Shown: positions 27,235-37,335, numbered from the stretch's first letter. The stretch is 64,000 nucleotides of DNA from an uncultured Planctomycetales bacterium (GCA_903926465.1 CAIYJE010000126.1:85456-149455), one strand, 5' to 3'. A program made the numbers and translations. The notes: generated by a model from the letters alone, not told the origin.

Positions 27235-27243
27235 GCCTGGGGA

Positions 27244-27271
27244 GTTCTGCTGTTAGAACGAACAGCAGAAC
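27244..27271. terminator. Hairpin between converging genes
   Basis: Eleven perfect pairs (GTTCTGCTGTT with AACAGCAGAAC) around a six-base loop, just after the acyl-CoA dehydrogenase-like gene and facing the fused kinase gene. No T run on either side, so the call is tentative. Confidence 0.5.
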
Positions 27272-27326
27272 CCCAAGGTCATAAAATCCATAATCCAGCA
27301 GACCTGATGGTCTCGAATGACTCAGC

Positions 27327-30300
27327 TCACCTGGAGAACTTGCAGAGTGAGTTGATGGCGTCTCGGCTACCGTCCGTCGCCCAACCATCGAGTTGAGCAG
27401 CATCTTTGAGCTGCTGTCCTCGCAGGCGATCGACCACGATATAACCGCAGTCCAGGTCGGGCAGGGCGGTGAGGTCGCCCCAGAGTTTTTCAAACTGGGC
27501 GACTGGGAAAATATCTTCCTGACCGTGTCCCCAACGGCGTTTTACGTCTTTGATGGTGACATAGGTCGGAACACGGGCCGCCATGGCGCGAACTGCCTCG
27601 GAAACAGCTTCGGGCTTATTTTCCAGGTCGGTTCTGGTCAGCCCAAACGTTTTAAGCAGGCCGTCAATTTGCACCCAGGTCGTCAGGGTGTTGTAGTAAC
27701 TCAGGCGGAATTCCGCCTCTTCGCGCGGCATCGCCAGCCCTTCGAGCAGCCTCAGCCGACCGTTGACCCGAGCCAGGCCGCCACCGCGGTCTTCGAGTCG
27801 GCGTGCCACCACTTCAAACGATAGCGGACGAGCCTGCTCTCGCACCATACCGAGCAGCCCGGCGTCCACATCCGCGCCCAGGGTGTCTACGTTATGAACC
27901 ATCAACCATTGCAGGTTGGGATGATTTCTCAGCATGCTGGCCAGTACGCCATTTCGGAGCATGTTGGGCAGTTCATAGAAGTGCCCTGGAGGATTGAATC
28001 TTTGAAGCGGAAGATTATCGGTGTAATCCGAACCCTCGCCAACCGAGCGGGCCCAGTCGAGAATTGCCCGCCGACCCGCTTCCCGCACTTTCTCCTTGTT
28101 TTCATCAAGCCGCTCATGGGAAAGCTCTTCCCAGAGGAACACCAGGCTTCGCACCGTGGGCACCAACCGCTGGCCAATCGACTGCCCGGGCGATAAGTAA
28201 ACCGAGCCCTGATGTCCGTAATTCTGAGTTCCATTCAGATGTCGGGCAATGGCTTTGTGCGTAAGAAAGCTGGTGGTGACCACATGGGGCACCTCGGCCT
28301 GGAACTGGCGGGCCACCCGGCTGGTTTTCGCCAGATGAATCTCAAGGAACGAGCGATGCCGATCATTGAGGATCACGAACGGATTGATCGCTTTGACAAC
28401 ACCTGCTCCGCTGGTCCAGCGGCTACCGACCCCGGCCGCCAACGTGACCACCGCAACCTCGCCCCGCTTGATCGCGTCTTCGCCGGCTGCGCGAAACTTG
28501 GGACTAATGCCTTCGGTTGAGAGCAAATCACGAGGGTCTGCGTCTCGAATTTCGGTATCAATGGGCAACCGGTTGCGAGAGAGGTCAATTCGTCCGCGTT
28601 GATAGTCTTCACGAAGCTGGGCATGCTGAACGGGGTCGAAGCCGTTCTCCTGCTTGATCAACTCGGCCTGGCGTTCTCGGTCCGAGGATGAATCGGTGGT
28701 GGCTCTGGAGAGTGGGAAAAGGTTGTGAATGGTGGCCCGAAAGACCTGCAACTGCTCGGCCAGGTCGTCGGGTCTGGCCACAAACTGGTGCAGGTCTCGT
28801 TTGCGGAGTTCGTCTACGTTGGTTGCCGCCACCAAGCGTGGCATTTGCAAGGTGTAATAGCGACCCGGCAGACTGGCTTCCCGGCCGTGGTAGAGCTCGG
28901 CCCAGGTTCCTCGCGGGTTGATAGTGAAGTCATAGACCACGGGATTCATGGCGAAGGGTAGGGCATCTTCGAGTTCGGTCTTGGCCCGCGCCATGACCTC
29001 ATGGATTCGCGTCACGAACTCGGCACGCCGTTCGGGGGCAACAAAGAACCCCATACCACCGCCCGACATGCCCCCGAGCATCAGGAAGCCCCAGAAATCG
29101 TCACCGAATTCCCGCTCGGCATCGGCAATCAGGCGTTCCGTGAAGGCGTTACTCACCCAGGGAATAATCGTTTTGAGCGGGCTCCGCCAGTTCGCCATCG
29201 TGGCACGACCGATACGGCGAATGTCGGCATCATGAACTGCGGAAACCAGCTCCTCAAAAATCCGCAACGCCTCTTGCCTGGCCTCCCAGGCCGACGAGCG
29301 GCGCAGCAGGTACTTTTCCGTGACCATATTCAGAATGGGGCCCACATTTTGCGCCATTCCGCCATGCACCAGAACCAGGCTGGCGGCAAGAGCCGCCGAG
29401 AGCCGATCTTGAGGGACCGCAGCTCCCCCTTCATCGGTGGAGCCTGTCTCCGCACCAGCACCCGCCACAATGGTATGCTCCGGCAGCAATCGCCCCCGGC
29501 TGACCTCCCACTCGGGATCGGTTGGACCGGCTGTCTTGCCGCCGATGATCTTGACCCCTGGAAAAATCCCTCCAGAGTCTTGCCAACCGCCACCCGACCC
29601 ACCTAACCATTCCCCCAGAATGGCACGCGCCACAACCACGCGAGCTTCGTCATGGTTGAGGGGCCCAACCAAATTTTGCGCCTGACCGGTGGCCCGCATA
29701 AGCAGGCCGATCAGAGAAGCCAGCAGATTGGTGGAAACCGCCAGTCTGGAGCCCTTGGGAATATCGTTGACCTTGCTCACCACCTCGAGCCCGAATCCAG
29801 GGCGAATCACCTGGCCGAGAATATCAGCAAGCTGCGTTCCCGTACCCTCATAAGATGGCGGGATGAGGCCTGATGCGATCACGCCGGCCTTCACCAGGCC
29901 CAGATAGTCATTGCCAAAGTTGAAAAGTTCATCCAGCGAGGTGATGTCTTTGGCGTCGCCCAGATCCACACTGGTCATGCGGAGCAGGGGCTCCGTGATC
30001 ACTCGCAGGTAGGTTTCAATGGGAGGACGCGGCTGGGCATCACGGCCATGCACACCCAGGTTCACGGAGATGTTAAGAACTCGCGCACCTTCTGGATAAT
30101 CCATGCCCAGGAAGAAGATGTCTGACCAGGCGGAGTGCGAGAGGTCTAGCCGTACCGGTGTCCGTTCCACCAGCAGCGGGAACAAGCCGGTCGTGGGATC
30201 ACGCTCCAGCAGACCCGGGTGAAGACGGATCGGATGCTCTTGCGCTGAACCCACCCGAAACATCCAACGATTGCCCGCACAACTGCGCACCGAGCGCCGA

Positions 30301-30698
30301 ACCTGGTCGGCCAGGGTCTGGTAGGTCAATTGGCCATAGGCCTGGGCCAGGGCGCTGGCCAGTGTGCTACTGGCTCCATCTTTTCGCTGAGCCGCCAGAA
30401 AACGAGCCACGGCCGGCTCAAAACGACGCTCCATCAGATCTTGAAAACCGTCGAACGGAATTGATCCAGTGGCTGGTATCCCGGGCGATTCCTGCACGTG
30501 ATACCGGTACAGCGCATGCAGAAACATCGTGGCCCGAACCTGCTCATACAGGCTACCGGTGGTTCGCCGAAATGCCTCAAGCTTCGCGCATTCAGAAAGC
30601 AGGTCGGGAAGCGACATCCCCGCGACCAAAGATTCAATCGATCGATCGCGCAGGTCTGAATTGCTGGCGATGATGGTGTCGATCAGAGTCGATCCCAT
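27327..30698 (-). CDS. Fused fucokinase-like GHMP kinase and UDPGP-type pyrophosphorylase
   Basis: A 1,123-residue protein with two enzymatic parts. Residues about 80-600 resemble the GHMP kinase of fucokinases: PVRLDLSHSAWSDIFF (near 180-200), the phosphate loop equivalent PKGSRLAVSTNLLA (near 312-325, changed from the usual PKGSGLGTSS), GGWQDSGGIFPGVK (near 370) and GGMSGGGMGFFVAP (near 540). Residues about 745-1100 are UDPGP/UAP-like: VVTLAAGVGSRW near 748, then GQRLVPTVRS, LMVHNVDTLGADVD. Together they would phosphorylate a sugar at C1 and form a nucleotide sugar. In Bacteroides FKP the order is pyrophosphorylase first; here it is kinase first. It follows a GalU-like gene by 49 bases. Sugar identity unknown. 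Confidence 0.82.
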   Translation of the reverse strand: MGSTLIDTIIASNSDLRDRSIESLVAGMSLPDLLSECAKLEAFRRTTGSLYEQVRATMFLHALYRYHVQESPGIPATGSIPFDGFQDLMERRFEPAVARFLAAQRKDGASSTLASALAQAYGQLTYQTLADQVRRSVRSCAGNRWMFRVGSAQEHPIRLHPGLLERDPTTGLFPLLVERTPVRLDLSHSAWSDIFFLGMDYPEGARVLNISVNLGVHGRDAQPRPPIETYLRVITEPLLRMTSVDLGDAKDITSLDELFNFGNDYLGLVKAGVIASGLIPPSYEGTGTQLADILGQVIRPGFGLEVVSKVNDIPKGSRLAVSTNLLASLIGLLMRATGQAQNLVGPLNHDEARVVVARAILGEWLGGSGGGWQDSGGIFPGVKIIGGKTAGPTDPEWEVSRGRLLPEHTIVAGAGAETGSTDEGGAAVPQDRLSAALAASLVLVHGGMAQNVGPILNMVTEKYLLRRSSAWEARQEALRIFEELVSAVHDADIRRIGRATMANWRSPLKTIIPWVSNAFTERLIADAEREFGDDFWGFLMLGGMSGGGMGFFVAPERRAEFVTRIHEVMARAKTELEDALPFAMNPVVYDFTINPRGTWAELYHGREASLPGRYYTLQMPRLVAATNVDELRKRDLHQFVARPDDLAEQLQVFRATIHNLFPLSRATTDSSSDRERQAELIKQENGFDPVQHAQLREDYQRGRIDLSRNRLPIDTEIRDADPRDLLSTEGISPKFRAAGEDAIKRGEVAVVTLAAGVGSRWTSGAGVVKAINPFVILNDRHRSFLEIHLAKTSRVARQFQAEVPHVVTTSFLTHKAIARHLNGTQNYGHQGSVYLSPGQSIGQRLVPTVRSLVFLWEELSHERLDENKEKVREAGRRAILDWARSVGEGSDYTDNLPLQRFNPPGHFYELPNMLRNGVLASMLRNHPNLQWLMVHNVDTLGADVDAGLLGMVREQARPLSFEVVARRLEDRGGGLARVNGRLRLLEGLAMPREEAEFRLSYYNTLTTWVQIDGLLKTFGLTRTDLENKPEAVSEAVRAMAARVPTYVTIKDVKRRWGHGQEDIFPVAQFEKLWGDLTALPDLDCGYIVVDRLRGQQLKDAAQLDGWATDGSRDAINSLCKFSR

Positions 30699-30747
30699 CC
30701 GTCATTCCCCTCATGCAAAGTGTGACGGTTCAACCACGCACGGTGGA

Positions 30748-31719
30748 TCACCGCTGTTCCAGACGCACCACCGACTCAAGCAAGCCGGCCAGCATACGAT
30801 CACGATCGGCTCCGGCCAGGGCCAGAGCGATCTGAGCATCCACGAATCCGAATTTGACACCCAGGTTATGGCGGGTCCCTTGGGTTTCCACAGCAAGATA
30901 AGACTCTTCACGGGCCAGCGTATCAAGCGCGGAGGTGAGGGCCAGCGGGGTCCGTTCAGGCCCGGTTTCACGCCGTTGAGCCTGAAGTTGTTCCTCAAGA
31001 ATCTCAAAAACACGCGGCGTTAGTACGTGTATGCCAAAGAAGCAAAGGTAATAGCCCGCACGTAGGCCAGGAACGTGTAACTGAAGTTCAGCCGCGGTGG
31101 GCGTTGGCTTCTCGATGATTTTTTCGATTTGATAGATGTTCGGATCATGGCCAATCTTCTTGCCGGCCACGGTTCCGTACTGGTGAATCAGGTGCTCACG
31201 GGTGGCCTGCACAGCCGAAACCGAACAGCCCCTGGATTCCGCCAGGTCCAGCACCTGGCGTGCACACCTACGATGCTGATCGGAGGAATCTCGAGAGACA
31301 TAAATATGGTCACCCAGCAGCAACAGAAACGGCTGGTTGCCCACAAACGGACGGGCACACCAAACGGCGTGGCCGTAACCTTCGGCCTCTGGCTGAACCG
31401 CGAACTGGATTCGAGCCTCAAGGTCGACGAGCCGCTTGGCCTGCTCTTCGGCCCAGGAAATCCCCACAAAGGCTGATCGAAGCATCTCAGCATAGGATCG
31501 AAAGTGACGACGATAGATCTCTTCGTCGCCCGGAGCAGAAACCACGCAGATCTCTTCAATTCCGCTTTCAAACGCCTCTTCCGCAATAATCTGCAACACG
31601 GGCTTGGTCAAGCCATCTCGATCCACCAGCGGAAGCATGGCCTTTTGCACGGTATCCGAGGCCGGATACTGACGCAGGCCTCGACCAGCCGCCGTGATAA
31701 CCGCCTTTGTGATGCCCAA
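30748..31719 (-). CDS. galU: GalU-type UTP-glucose-1-phosphate uridylyltransferase
   Basis: A 323-residue sugar-1-phosphate nucleotidyltransferase. The N-terminal AVITAAGRGLRQYPASDTVQ-like motif and KAMLPLVDRDGLTKPVLQ match GalU; GYGHAVWCARPFVGNQPFLL and LLGDHIYV carry the base and metal-binding residues, with IEKIIEKPTP at the acceptor site. GalU makes UDP-glucose for envelope polysaccharide. It is first of a two-gene unit with the fused kinase/pyrophosphorylase, suggesting that both feed nucleotide sugars to one pathway. Confidence 0.92.
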   Translation of the reverse strand: MGITKAVITAAGRGLRQYPASDTVQKAMLPLVDRDGLTKPVLQIIAEEAFESGIEEICVVSAPGDEEIYRRHFRSYAEMLRSAFVGISWAEEQAKRLVDLEARIQFAVQPEAEGYGHAVWCARPFVGNQPFLLLLGDHIYVSRDSSDQHRRCARQVLDLAESRGCSVSAVQATREHLIHQYGTVAGKKIGHDPNIYQIEKIIEKPTPTAAELQLHVPGLRAGYYLCFFGIHVLTPRVFEILEEQLQAQRRETGPERTPLALTSALDTLAREESYLAVETQGTRHNLGVKFGFVDAQIALALAGADRDRMLAGLLESVVRLEQR

Positions 31720-32066
31720 TGGCCTCTCCAGACTCTTCTCAACACCAAAGTGAATTGCACAGTTGATTCAAGAAACGGTACCGCATCATTGTAGCGATCT
31801 TGACGCGAAATTGAGTGCATACTCTACCGTTCTCAGCAAAAACAGTTCAAGTTTCACTTTTGGAGATATGCTGGGGGCAGATTTCGAAGCGGCCTGCCCC
31901 TCCAAATGCCTGCGGAAGTCCTTTCTCAAAGAGATCCCATTGTTCGACAACGAAAAAAAGAATCTGTTTTTGCCAAGAATCTTAGGCGTTCTCGCCATTT
32001 TACACAGAAGCAAAAACTCCAACTTCTTGACAAATGCGACCCACAGGATAGGATTGTCTCCGTCAA
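31720..32066. other. Intergenic region before tRNA-Asp
   Basis: About 350 bases, more A+T-rich than neighbours, between the galU start (minus) and tRNA-Asp (plus). It contains the tRNA promoter at 32027-32054. An open frame over 31763-32089 has no protein-like pattern and runs into the tRNA, so it is not a gene. Confidence 0.55.
32027..32054 (+). promoter_or_regulatory. Promoter of tRNA-Asp
   Basis: A consensus TTGACA (32027-32032), 16 bases, then TAGGAT (32049-32054), with the tRNA starting 13 bases after the -10 box. Confidence 0.75.
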
Positions 32067-32140
32067 GAGGATGTAGCTCAATTGGTTAGAGCACCGGCCT
32101 GTCACGCCGGAGGTTGCGGGTTCGAGCCCCGTCATCCTCG
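32067..32140 (+). tRNA. tRNA-Asp (GTC)
   Basis: A 74-base cloverleaf with acceptor GAGGATG / CATCCTC, discriminator G, anticodon loop CTGTCAC giving GTC, and T arm GGGTTCGAGCCCC. CCA is not encoded. Confidence 0.97.
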
Positions 32141-32153
32141 TTACAGCATAGCA

Positions 32154-32192
32154 AGCACAAGATTCTCACTTAGAGTCTTGTGCTTTTTTTTT
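32154..32192 (+). terminator. Terminator of tRNA-Asp
   Basis: A stem AGCACAAGA / TCTTGTGCT with inner extra pairs and a run of eight or more T follows the tRNA by 13 bases. Confidence 0.9.
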
Positions 32193-32440
32193 GACCTCGC
32201 TCATCGCGGTCACATCATCCAGCTTTCCCTAAGCAGGGGTGTTTCCATTTGATCCTGTCAGGCTTGCAACCCAGGGTGGGAGCAAGAACAGTTCCAGCTC
32301 TGGTGCCAGTTACAGATCAGATCTCTTGATTCATCACCCTTGATCTCGTAACGTGCTGGAGTTGCGGTCTAGCCTTTGTCATACGCCCACAAGTCTCGCG
32401 TTCCGGAATTCCGGACGCTTCTGTATTGAGCGGGAACCCC

Positions 32441-32986
32441 ATGTACGTACCAAAGAAGCTGTTCTTCACCAAGGGTGTCGGTGTTCACCGCGAAAAGCTT
32501 TCCAGTTTTGAACTGGCACTGCGAGACGCCAAGATTGCCTTCTATAATCTCGTGCGGGTTTCCAGTATCTTCCCGCCCAACTGCGAGGAAGTCTCGATCG
32601 AGGAAGGCCTGAAAGAACTCAGCCCTGGCCAGATCGTGCACGTGGTGATCAGCGAATCTGCCACGGCCGAACCCAATCGGCTGATCGCAGCAAGCGTTGG
32701 TGTGGCGATCCCACGAGATCGTTCCACCTTCGGCTATCTTTCAGAGCACCATTCGTATGGTCAGACCGCCAAGGTTTCCGCGGATTATGCCGAGGATCTG
32801 GCAGCCGAAATGCTTGCAACCGTGCTTGGGGTTGAATTCAATCCTGATAGCTCGTGGGATGAGAAGCGCGAAGTTTGGAAGATTGCAGACGTGATCTACA
32901 AGACCAAGGAAGTCACGCAATCGGCCGTTGGCAACAAAGACGGCCACTGGACCACCGTGGTGGCCGCTGCCGTTCTACTTGCCTGA
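32441..32986 (+). CDS. pdaD: Pyruvoyl-dependent arginine decarboxylase
   Basis: This enzyme converts arginine to agmatine, the first step of a polyamine route. From ATG 32441 ([16 protein letters not shown]) it has 181 residues, the usual size. The self-cleavage site is RVSSIFPP: cleavage between Ser41 and Ser42 leaves a pyruvoyl group on the larger chain. The neighbouring part of the family, [19 protein letters not shown], is well kept, as is the Glu-rich C-terminal half. It lies 62 bases before a deoxyhypusine-synthase-like gene, a pairing that points to polyamine synthesis. Confidence 0.95.
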   Translation: MYVPKKLFFTKGVGVHREKLSSFELALRDAKIAFYNLVRVSSIFPPNCEEVSIEEGLKELSPGQIVHVVISESATAEPNRLIAASVGVAIPRDRSTFGYLSEHHSYGQTAKVSADYAEDLAAEMLATVLGVEFNPDSSWDEKREVWKIADVIYKTKEVTQSAVGNKDGHWTTVVAAAVLLA

Positions 32987-33048
32987 TTCGCAAGCCGCTC
33001 ACCCTCTGTTTTCTGTTAATTATCACCTGGTGCACCTGAGGTGCTGGC

Positions 33049-34308
33049 ATGGCCAAGCGCTCCGCGTCTACATTTCTTCATCAAATTGGTCGGCACCGAA
33101 TTCTGCCTCCTTCTGTTACAGGAGACATGAACATTGCAGACCTGATTGATCAGGATTTTCTCAGTTACAACGCGGGACGTTTGCGCGAACTTTGTCAGGT
33201 CTTCGTCCGCAAGATGCTCGACCCGACATGTACCGTGGGCCTGACCCTCTCAGGTGCGCTAACTCCGGCCGGACTCGGGATGAGTTGCATCATCCCGTTG
33301 ATCCGTGCGGGTTTTGTAGACTGGATCGTATCCACGGGTGCGAACCTCTACCACGATACGCACTACGCGTTAGACCTTCCTTTGCATCAGAGTCATCCCG
33401 GACTGAATGATTTTCAGCTCCGAGAGAATGATGTGATTCGCATATTTGACATTGTGTTCGATTATTCGACCTTGCTGGACACAGATGCCTTTTACAGGAA
33501 ATTGATCAAGGATCCGGTCTTCGATCGCTCGATGAGTACGGCCGAGTTTCATTATGAGGTAGGCAAGTACCTCCACGCTCGTTCGAAGACACTGGGCGGA
33601 ACACCTCAGAACAGCTTGCTGGCCGCGGCTTATGAGTGTGGCGTACCGATTTACACATCAAGCCCCGGCGATAGTTCCATCGGTATGAATCTCGCCGCCC
33701 TGAGCCTGGCCGGCGGTACGCTTCAAATTGATACCCTGCGTGACGTGAACGAGACTGCGGCCATTGTTTATGACGCCAAGCGCAAGGGCGGCTCTGGAGT
33801 TTTGATCTTGGGCGGCGGCAGCCCCAAAAACTTCATTCTTCAAACCGAACCCCAGATTCAGGAAGTGCTCGGCCTTGATGAGAGCGGCCATGACTACTTC
33901 CTGCAGGTCACAGACGCCAGGCCAGATACGGGCGGCCTCTCCGGCGCCACCGCACATGAAGCCATGACCTGGGGCAAGGTTGATCCTGAGAAATTGCCAG
34001 ATTCTGTGACCTGCTACACAGACACGACCATCGCTTTGCCGCTCCTCACAGCCTACGCTCTGGCACGCAGCAAACCACGGCCGTTACGTCGGCTTTATGA
34101 CCACCGAGAAGCGCAGTACGAAGCCTTGCAAAAGGCTTACCACGCCCGCGAAAAGAGTGGCGTGGCGGCTGGCGTCCTCTCCAGACAGAAGACGTCTGCT
34201 ACGGTGAGCAAAGCCAAGGCTCCCGCGGAAACCAAGGCCAGACGCACGAGGGTTCAGGTTGGTGCCACCAAAACCAAGAGTGCTGGCGGTAAATCCAAGA
34301 AATCCTGA
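33049..34308 (+). CDS. Deoxyhypusine synthase-like protein (possible polyamine synthase)
   Basis: The 419-residue protein matches deoxyhypusine synthase: [35 protein letters not shown] and [18 protein letters not shown]. The last holds the Lys equivalent to the one that carries the 4-aminobutyl group, so the enzyme can be active. Bacteria lack eIF5A; related bacterial enzymes transfer the aminobutyl group to another amine to make homospermidine or a related polyamine. The gene follows an arginine decarboxylase, in accord with this. The last 40 residues are a Lys/Ala/Thr-rich tail that overlaps the next gene's start by up to 50 bases. Confidence 0.88.
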   Translation: MAKRSASTFLHQIGRHRILPPSVTGDMNIADLIDQDFLSYNAGRLRELCQVFVRKMLDPTCTVGLTLSGALTPAGLGMSCIIPLIRAGFVDWIVSTGANLYHDTHYALDLPLHQSHPGLNDFQLRENDVIRIFDIVFDYSTLLDTDAFYRKLIKDPVFDRSMSTAEFHYEVGKYLHARSKTLGGTPQNSLLAAAYECGVPIYTSSPGDSSIGMNLAALSLAGGTLQIDTLRDVNETAAIVYDAKRKGGSGVLILGGGSPKNFILQTEPQIQEVLGLDESGHDYFLQVTDARPDTGGLSGATAHEAMTWGKVDPEKLPDSVTCYTDTTIALPLLTAYALARSKPRPLRRLYDHREAQYEALQKAYHAREKSGVAAGVLSRQKTSATVSKAKAPAETKARRTRVQVGATKTKSAGGKSKKS

Positions 34309-35269
34309 TCGTACCGTCATCGAAGAGGCGGCGAACGTGCTCCGAGTAGGAGGACTCGTCGCCTTCCCGACCGAAACAGTTTACGGCCTTGGGGCTGATG
34401 GGACCAACCCAGCGGCCCTCAAAAAGATCTTTGAGGCCAAAGGGCGGCCGTCGACCAATCCCCTCATCCTGCATGTCTCCTCACCAGAGATGGCACGACT
34501 CTTGGTCACGCACTGGCCAGTGAATGCCCAGAAACTGGCAGACGCCTTCTGGCCAGGCCCGCTCAGTCTGGTGCTTCCCAGATCGAATCTCGTTCCTGAC
34601 CTGATCACGGCCGGTGAATCGACCGTGGCGATCCGGATGCCTCAGCATCCCGTGGCACTGCAGCTGATTTCCAGGCTAGAACGTCCGATTGCCGCCCCGA
34701 GCGCAAACCGCTCGATGTCGCTCTCTCCAACCCAGGCGCACCATGTGGTGGAGAGCCTGGGAGCAGCGGTCGACCTCGTCCTGGACGCAGGCCCGGCCAC
34801 GGTCGGAATTGAATCCAGCGTGGTGGACCTCACCACCCCGGTGCCCACCTTGTTGCGCCCCGGGTGGCTGACCCCCGCCATGATCCAGCAAGCCACCGGG
34901 ATTATCATTCAGGCCAAGGACGAAGCTCAGGCTGGCCAAATTGCAAGAAGTCCGGGCCAGATGCTTCGCCATTATGCGCCCGCAACACCAGTAAGCCTCA
35001 TCGAGCCGTTCGAATTGCCCCCGACCCCGGAAAATACAGCCCTGCTGATCATTGGTCACCCGAATGCACAGCAGATGCCCGGCCCCACGCTTCGCAGGCT
35101 CATGACCAGCCCCACAGAAACAGCCCGCGACCTCTACGCCCAGTTGCATGAGTGGGATCGGCTCGGGCTTCGGCAAATCTACATCGTGCCACCGCCAGTG
35201 CGGCCCGAGTGGGATGCCATCCTCGATCGCCTCAACCGGGCAGCAACCCCCTTGGGCCAAGCCGACTAG
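34259..35269 (+). CDS. tsaC: Sua5-type threonylcarbamoyl-AMP synthase
   Basis: This enzyme makes threonylcarbamoyl-AMP for t6A at position 37 of tRNAs reading ANN codons. The YrdC domain is complete: [37 protein letters not shown] and [11 protein letters not shown] Sua5 extension of about 110 residues follows, starting with GQMLRHYAP, so it is the long Sua5 form. The start is uncertain: TTG 34259 opens the frame and GTG codons a few residues later, before LAVNPRNPD, would match the family better. All options overlap the deoxyhypusine synthase-like gene. Confidence 0.94.
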   Translation: MVPPKPRVLAVNPRNPDRTVIEEAANVLRVGGLVAFPTETVYGLGADGTNPAALKKIFEAKGRPSTNPLILHVSSPEMARLLVTHWPVNAQKLADAFWPGPLSLVLPRSNLVPDLITAGESTVAIRMPQHPVALQLISRLERPIAAPSANRSMSLSPTQAHHVVESLGAAVDLVLDAGPATVGIESSVVDLTTPVPTLLRPGWLTPAMIQQATGIIIQAKDEAQAGQIARSPGQMLRHYAPATPVSLIEPFELPPTPENTALLIIGHPNAQQMPGPTLRRLMTSPTETARDLYAQLHEWDRLGLRQIYIVPPPVRPEWDAILDRLNRAATPLGQAD

Positions 35270-36360
35270 AATCGTCTCCGCGACGGGTCGAAGATCGGCA
35301 GATCCAGCGGCGATTCCAGTACAGGTGGGGCAACGCCCATGTGGCGATATCCCGCCTCAATCACCTTGCGGCCACGTGGAGTCCGAATGATCATCTCACG
35401 CCGCAACAGGAACGGCTCAACTTCTTCCTCCAGCGTATCCACGGCCACATGCATGGTTGCCGCCATTGCTTCCACACCCGTTGGACCGCCCTGAAACACG
35501 CGAATCAACGTATCCAGGTATCGTCTGTCCTGCTTATCCAACCCCTCTGGGTCAATCTCCTGCATATCCAGCGCATCTCGCGCAATTGAGAGCGTAACAT
35601 CTCCATTTGCACGAGCCAGAGCATAGTCACGCACCCAGCGCAACCGGGCATTGGCCAGCCGAGGAGTTCCCCGGCTCCTGCGTGCCAGTTCCCAGGCGGC
35701 GTCATCGTCAATGGTGGTTTTGAGCTTGCCAGCGTTGATCAAGACAATCCGTGCAAGATCATCAACATCATAAAACTCCAGATGCTCATGCATGTGGAAC
35801 CGGTCACGTAAAGGAGCCGAAAGCATTCCGCTTCTGGTGGTCGCCCCAATAATGGTGAACCGCTTCACCGGCAAGTTGATCGTTCGCGCGGCCATCCCTT
35901 CGCCAATCACGATATCGACCCGGAAATCCTCCATTACCGGATAGATGAATTCCTCAACCGTGCGAGGCATCCGGTGAATCTCATCGATGAACAGGATCGA
36001 GCCTTCCACGGCATTGGTGAGGTAGGGGAGCAGGTCCCCTTTCTTGTCCAAGGCTGCGCCACTGGTGATGGCCAATTCCACACCAAGTTCATTATGAAGA
36101 ACCGTGGCAAACGTGGTTTTACCAAGCCCCGGAGGCCCATCGAACAGAATGTGCGGCAGCGGTTCATTCCGCAATCGGGCGGCCTGCAAGGCAATTGAAA
36201 GACGGTCGGCCACGGTCCGCTGGCCAATGACCTCAGAGAGCTTCTGGGGCCGCAACCGCTCCTCTAGCTGGTCACGCACGGGCATCGGCAGAGGTGCTGC
36301 TGGACGATTCTCCTCGGGAGCGGTTCGTCCGTGATCGGTGATGATGGGCTCGCGTGACAT
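35266..36360 (-). CDS. ruvB: Holliday junction helicase subunit RuvB
   Basis: RuvB is the AAA+ motor of the RuvAB branch-migration complex. The 364-residue product has the Walker A GPPGLGKTTF, Walker B LFIDEIHRM and sensor GATTRSGMLSAPLRDRF, plus a winged-helix end containing GVEAMAATMH and the conserved RTPRGRKVIEAGYRH. The N-terminal extension of about 30 residues (EENRPAAPLPMP) is longer than usual. It follows ruvA by 52 bases, and its stop overlaps the converging tsaC by four bases. Confidence 0.97.
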   Translation of the reverse strand: MSREPIITDHGRTAPEENRPAAPLPMPVRDQLEERLRPQKLSEVIGQRTVADRLSIALQAARLRNEPLPHILFDGPPGLGKTTFATVLHNELGVELAITSGAALDKKGDLLPYLTNAVEGSILFIDEIHRMPRTVEEFIYPVMEDFRVDIVIGEGMAARTINLPVKRFTIIGATTRSGMLSAPLRDRFHMHEHLEFYDVDDLARIVLINAGKLKTTIDDDAAWELARRSRGTPRLANARLRWVRDYALARANGDVTLSIARDALDMQEIDPEGLDKQDRRYLDTLIRVFQGGPTGVEAMAATMHVAVDTLEEEVEPFLLRREMIIRTPRGRKVIEAGYRHMGVAPPVLESPLDLPIFDPSRRRF

Positions 36361-36412
36361 GCTCGAAGGCCTCCCGTCCTCTGCTGCGTATGATCCGAAT
36401 CCTGAACTGAAC

Positions 36413-37066
36413 TCAGCGTTCGAGCTGATAGATCGCGTCGATCATGTCGACCACGGTCTTGTACTTCCGTTTTGAACCGGCCAAAACCCGGTCGATCATC
36501 TGACGGGCCTGGCTCTCTGAGTTCCCCACCGAGAGCAGAGCCGCAAACGTATCTCGCAAAACGTCAGGCTCGGCATGATCCACCTGACCATTAGCCTGAC
36601 CACCTGCCGCGGCCACCTCTCGGCCATCCACGATGAGCGCGAATTTTCCAACCTTGCGCCTGAGTTTGGCCACAATTCGCTCGGCTGTCGCCTCACCAAT
36701 ACCCGGGAACGTGGCCAGCGTGGTTAGATCTTGGTCCTGAATGGCACGGGCAAGGTCTCGGACCGGCCGGACCATCGCCCGAAGCGCCTTACGCACCCCC
36801 ACGCCATCGACCGAACAAAAGATCTCAAAGAATTCAAGCTCGATCGGATTGAGGAACCCAATCAGTCGAGGCCGCATCCGGCTCGACATCTGGTTCCCCT
36901 CAATATCAAAGACCGTATGGAGCGAAACCATCTCGCCCAGCCGTCCCTGAAGTTGACGGCGGGCCGACTCCGGAATCAACACCTCGATCTCAAAAGGTTC
37001 GACAGAGAGAATCAGGGCCTCTTCGCCAACCTCTCGCAAAACCCCTCGTATCTGTGTGATCACCCG
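36413..37066 (-). CDS. ruvA: Holliday junction helicase subunit RuvA
   Basis: RuvA binds the junction and guides RuvB. I chose the GTG at 37066 (reading [12 protein letters not shown]) because RuvA normally opens in this way and an AAGGAG lies about ten bases upstream; an earlier start would add eleven residues. Domain I is the OB fold, the helix-hairpin-helix motifs follow in [11 protein letters not shown] and [17 protein letters not shown], and domain III closes the chain. The 217-residue length is standard. Only ruvAB are here; ruvC is not adjacent. Confidence 0.95.
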   Translation of the reverse strand, partial: RVITQIRGVLREVGEEALILSVEPFEIEVLIPESARRQLQGRLGEMVSLHTVFDIEGNQMSSRMRPRLIGFLNPIELEFFEIFCSVDGVGVRKALRAMVRPVRDLARAIQDQDLTTLATFPGIGEATAERIVAKLRRKVGKFALIVDGREVAAAGGQANGQVDHAEPDVLRDTFAALLSVGNSESQARQMIDRVLAGSKRKYKTVVDMIDAIYQLER

Positions 37067-37283
37067 GATCAGACTCCTTTGAAGAATGGCCGAGAACACT
37101 CAACCCAGCCAGGCAAGACTCAGGTTACAACCAGTGTCCCTACTGTTGCTTTGTTCACAATAGTAATCAGCCAGACCACTGCTGAACAAGACACCACTGC
37201 ATCGATCCTTGCCAGCAGCGTTTGAAGCACTGGCAATTTGTCCATTGTATCGGCGATTGAAAGTTCAATCGTGCAGGGAAATC

Positions 37284-37320
37284 GAAATCTCAAGGCCCAG
37301 AAGCTTCCCGGGCCTTGAGA
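37284..37320 (-). terminator. Terminator after the asparaginase gene
   Basis: Stem TCTCAAGGCC / GGCCTTGAGA with a 13-base loop, 16 bases after the minus-strand stop at 37336; a short T-rich stretch follows on the minus strand. Confidence 0.65.
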
Positions 37321-37335
37321 ACTGGCTGGTTGAAA

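Noticed and set aside
31763..32089. Open frame across the tRNA-Asp promoter
   Set aside because: It runs into the tRNA and shows no coding pattern.
32193..32440. Possible riboswitch in the 250-base leader of the arginine decarboxylase gene
   Set aside because: No known aptamer motif or clear nested stems could be recognised.
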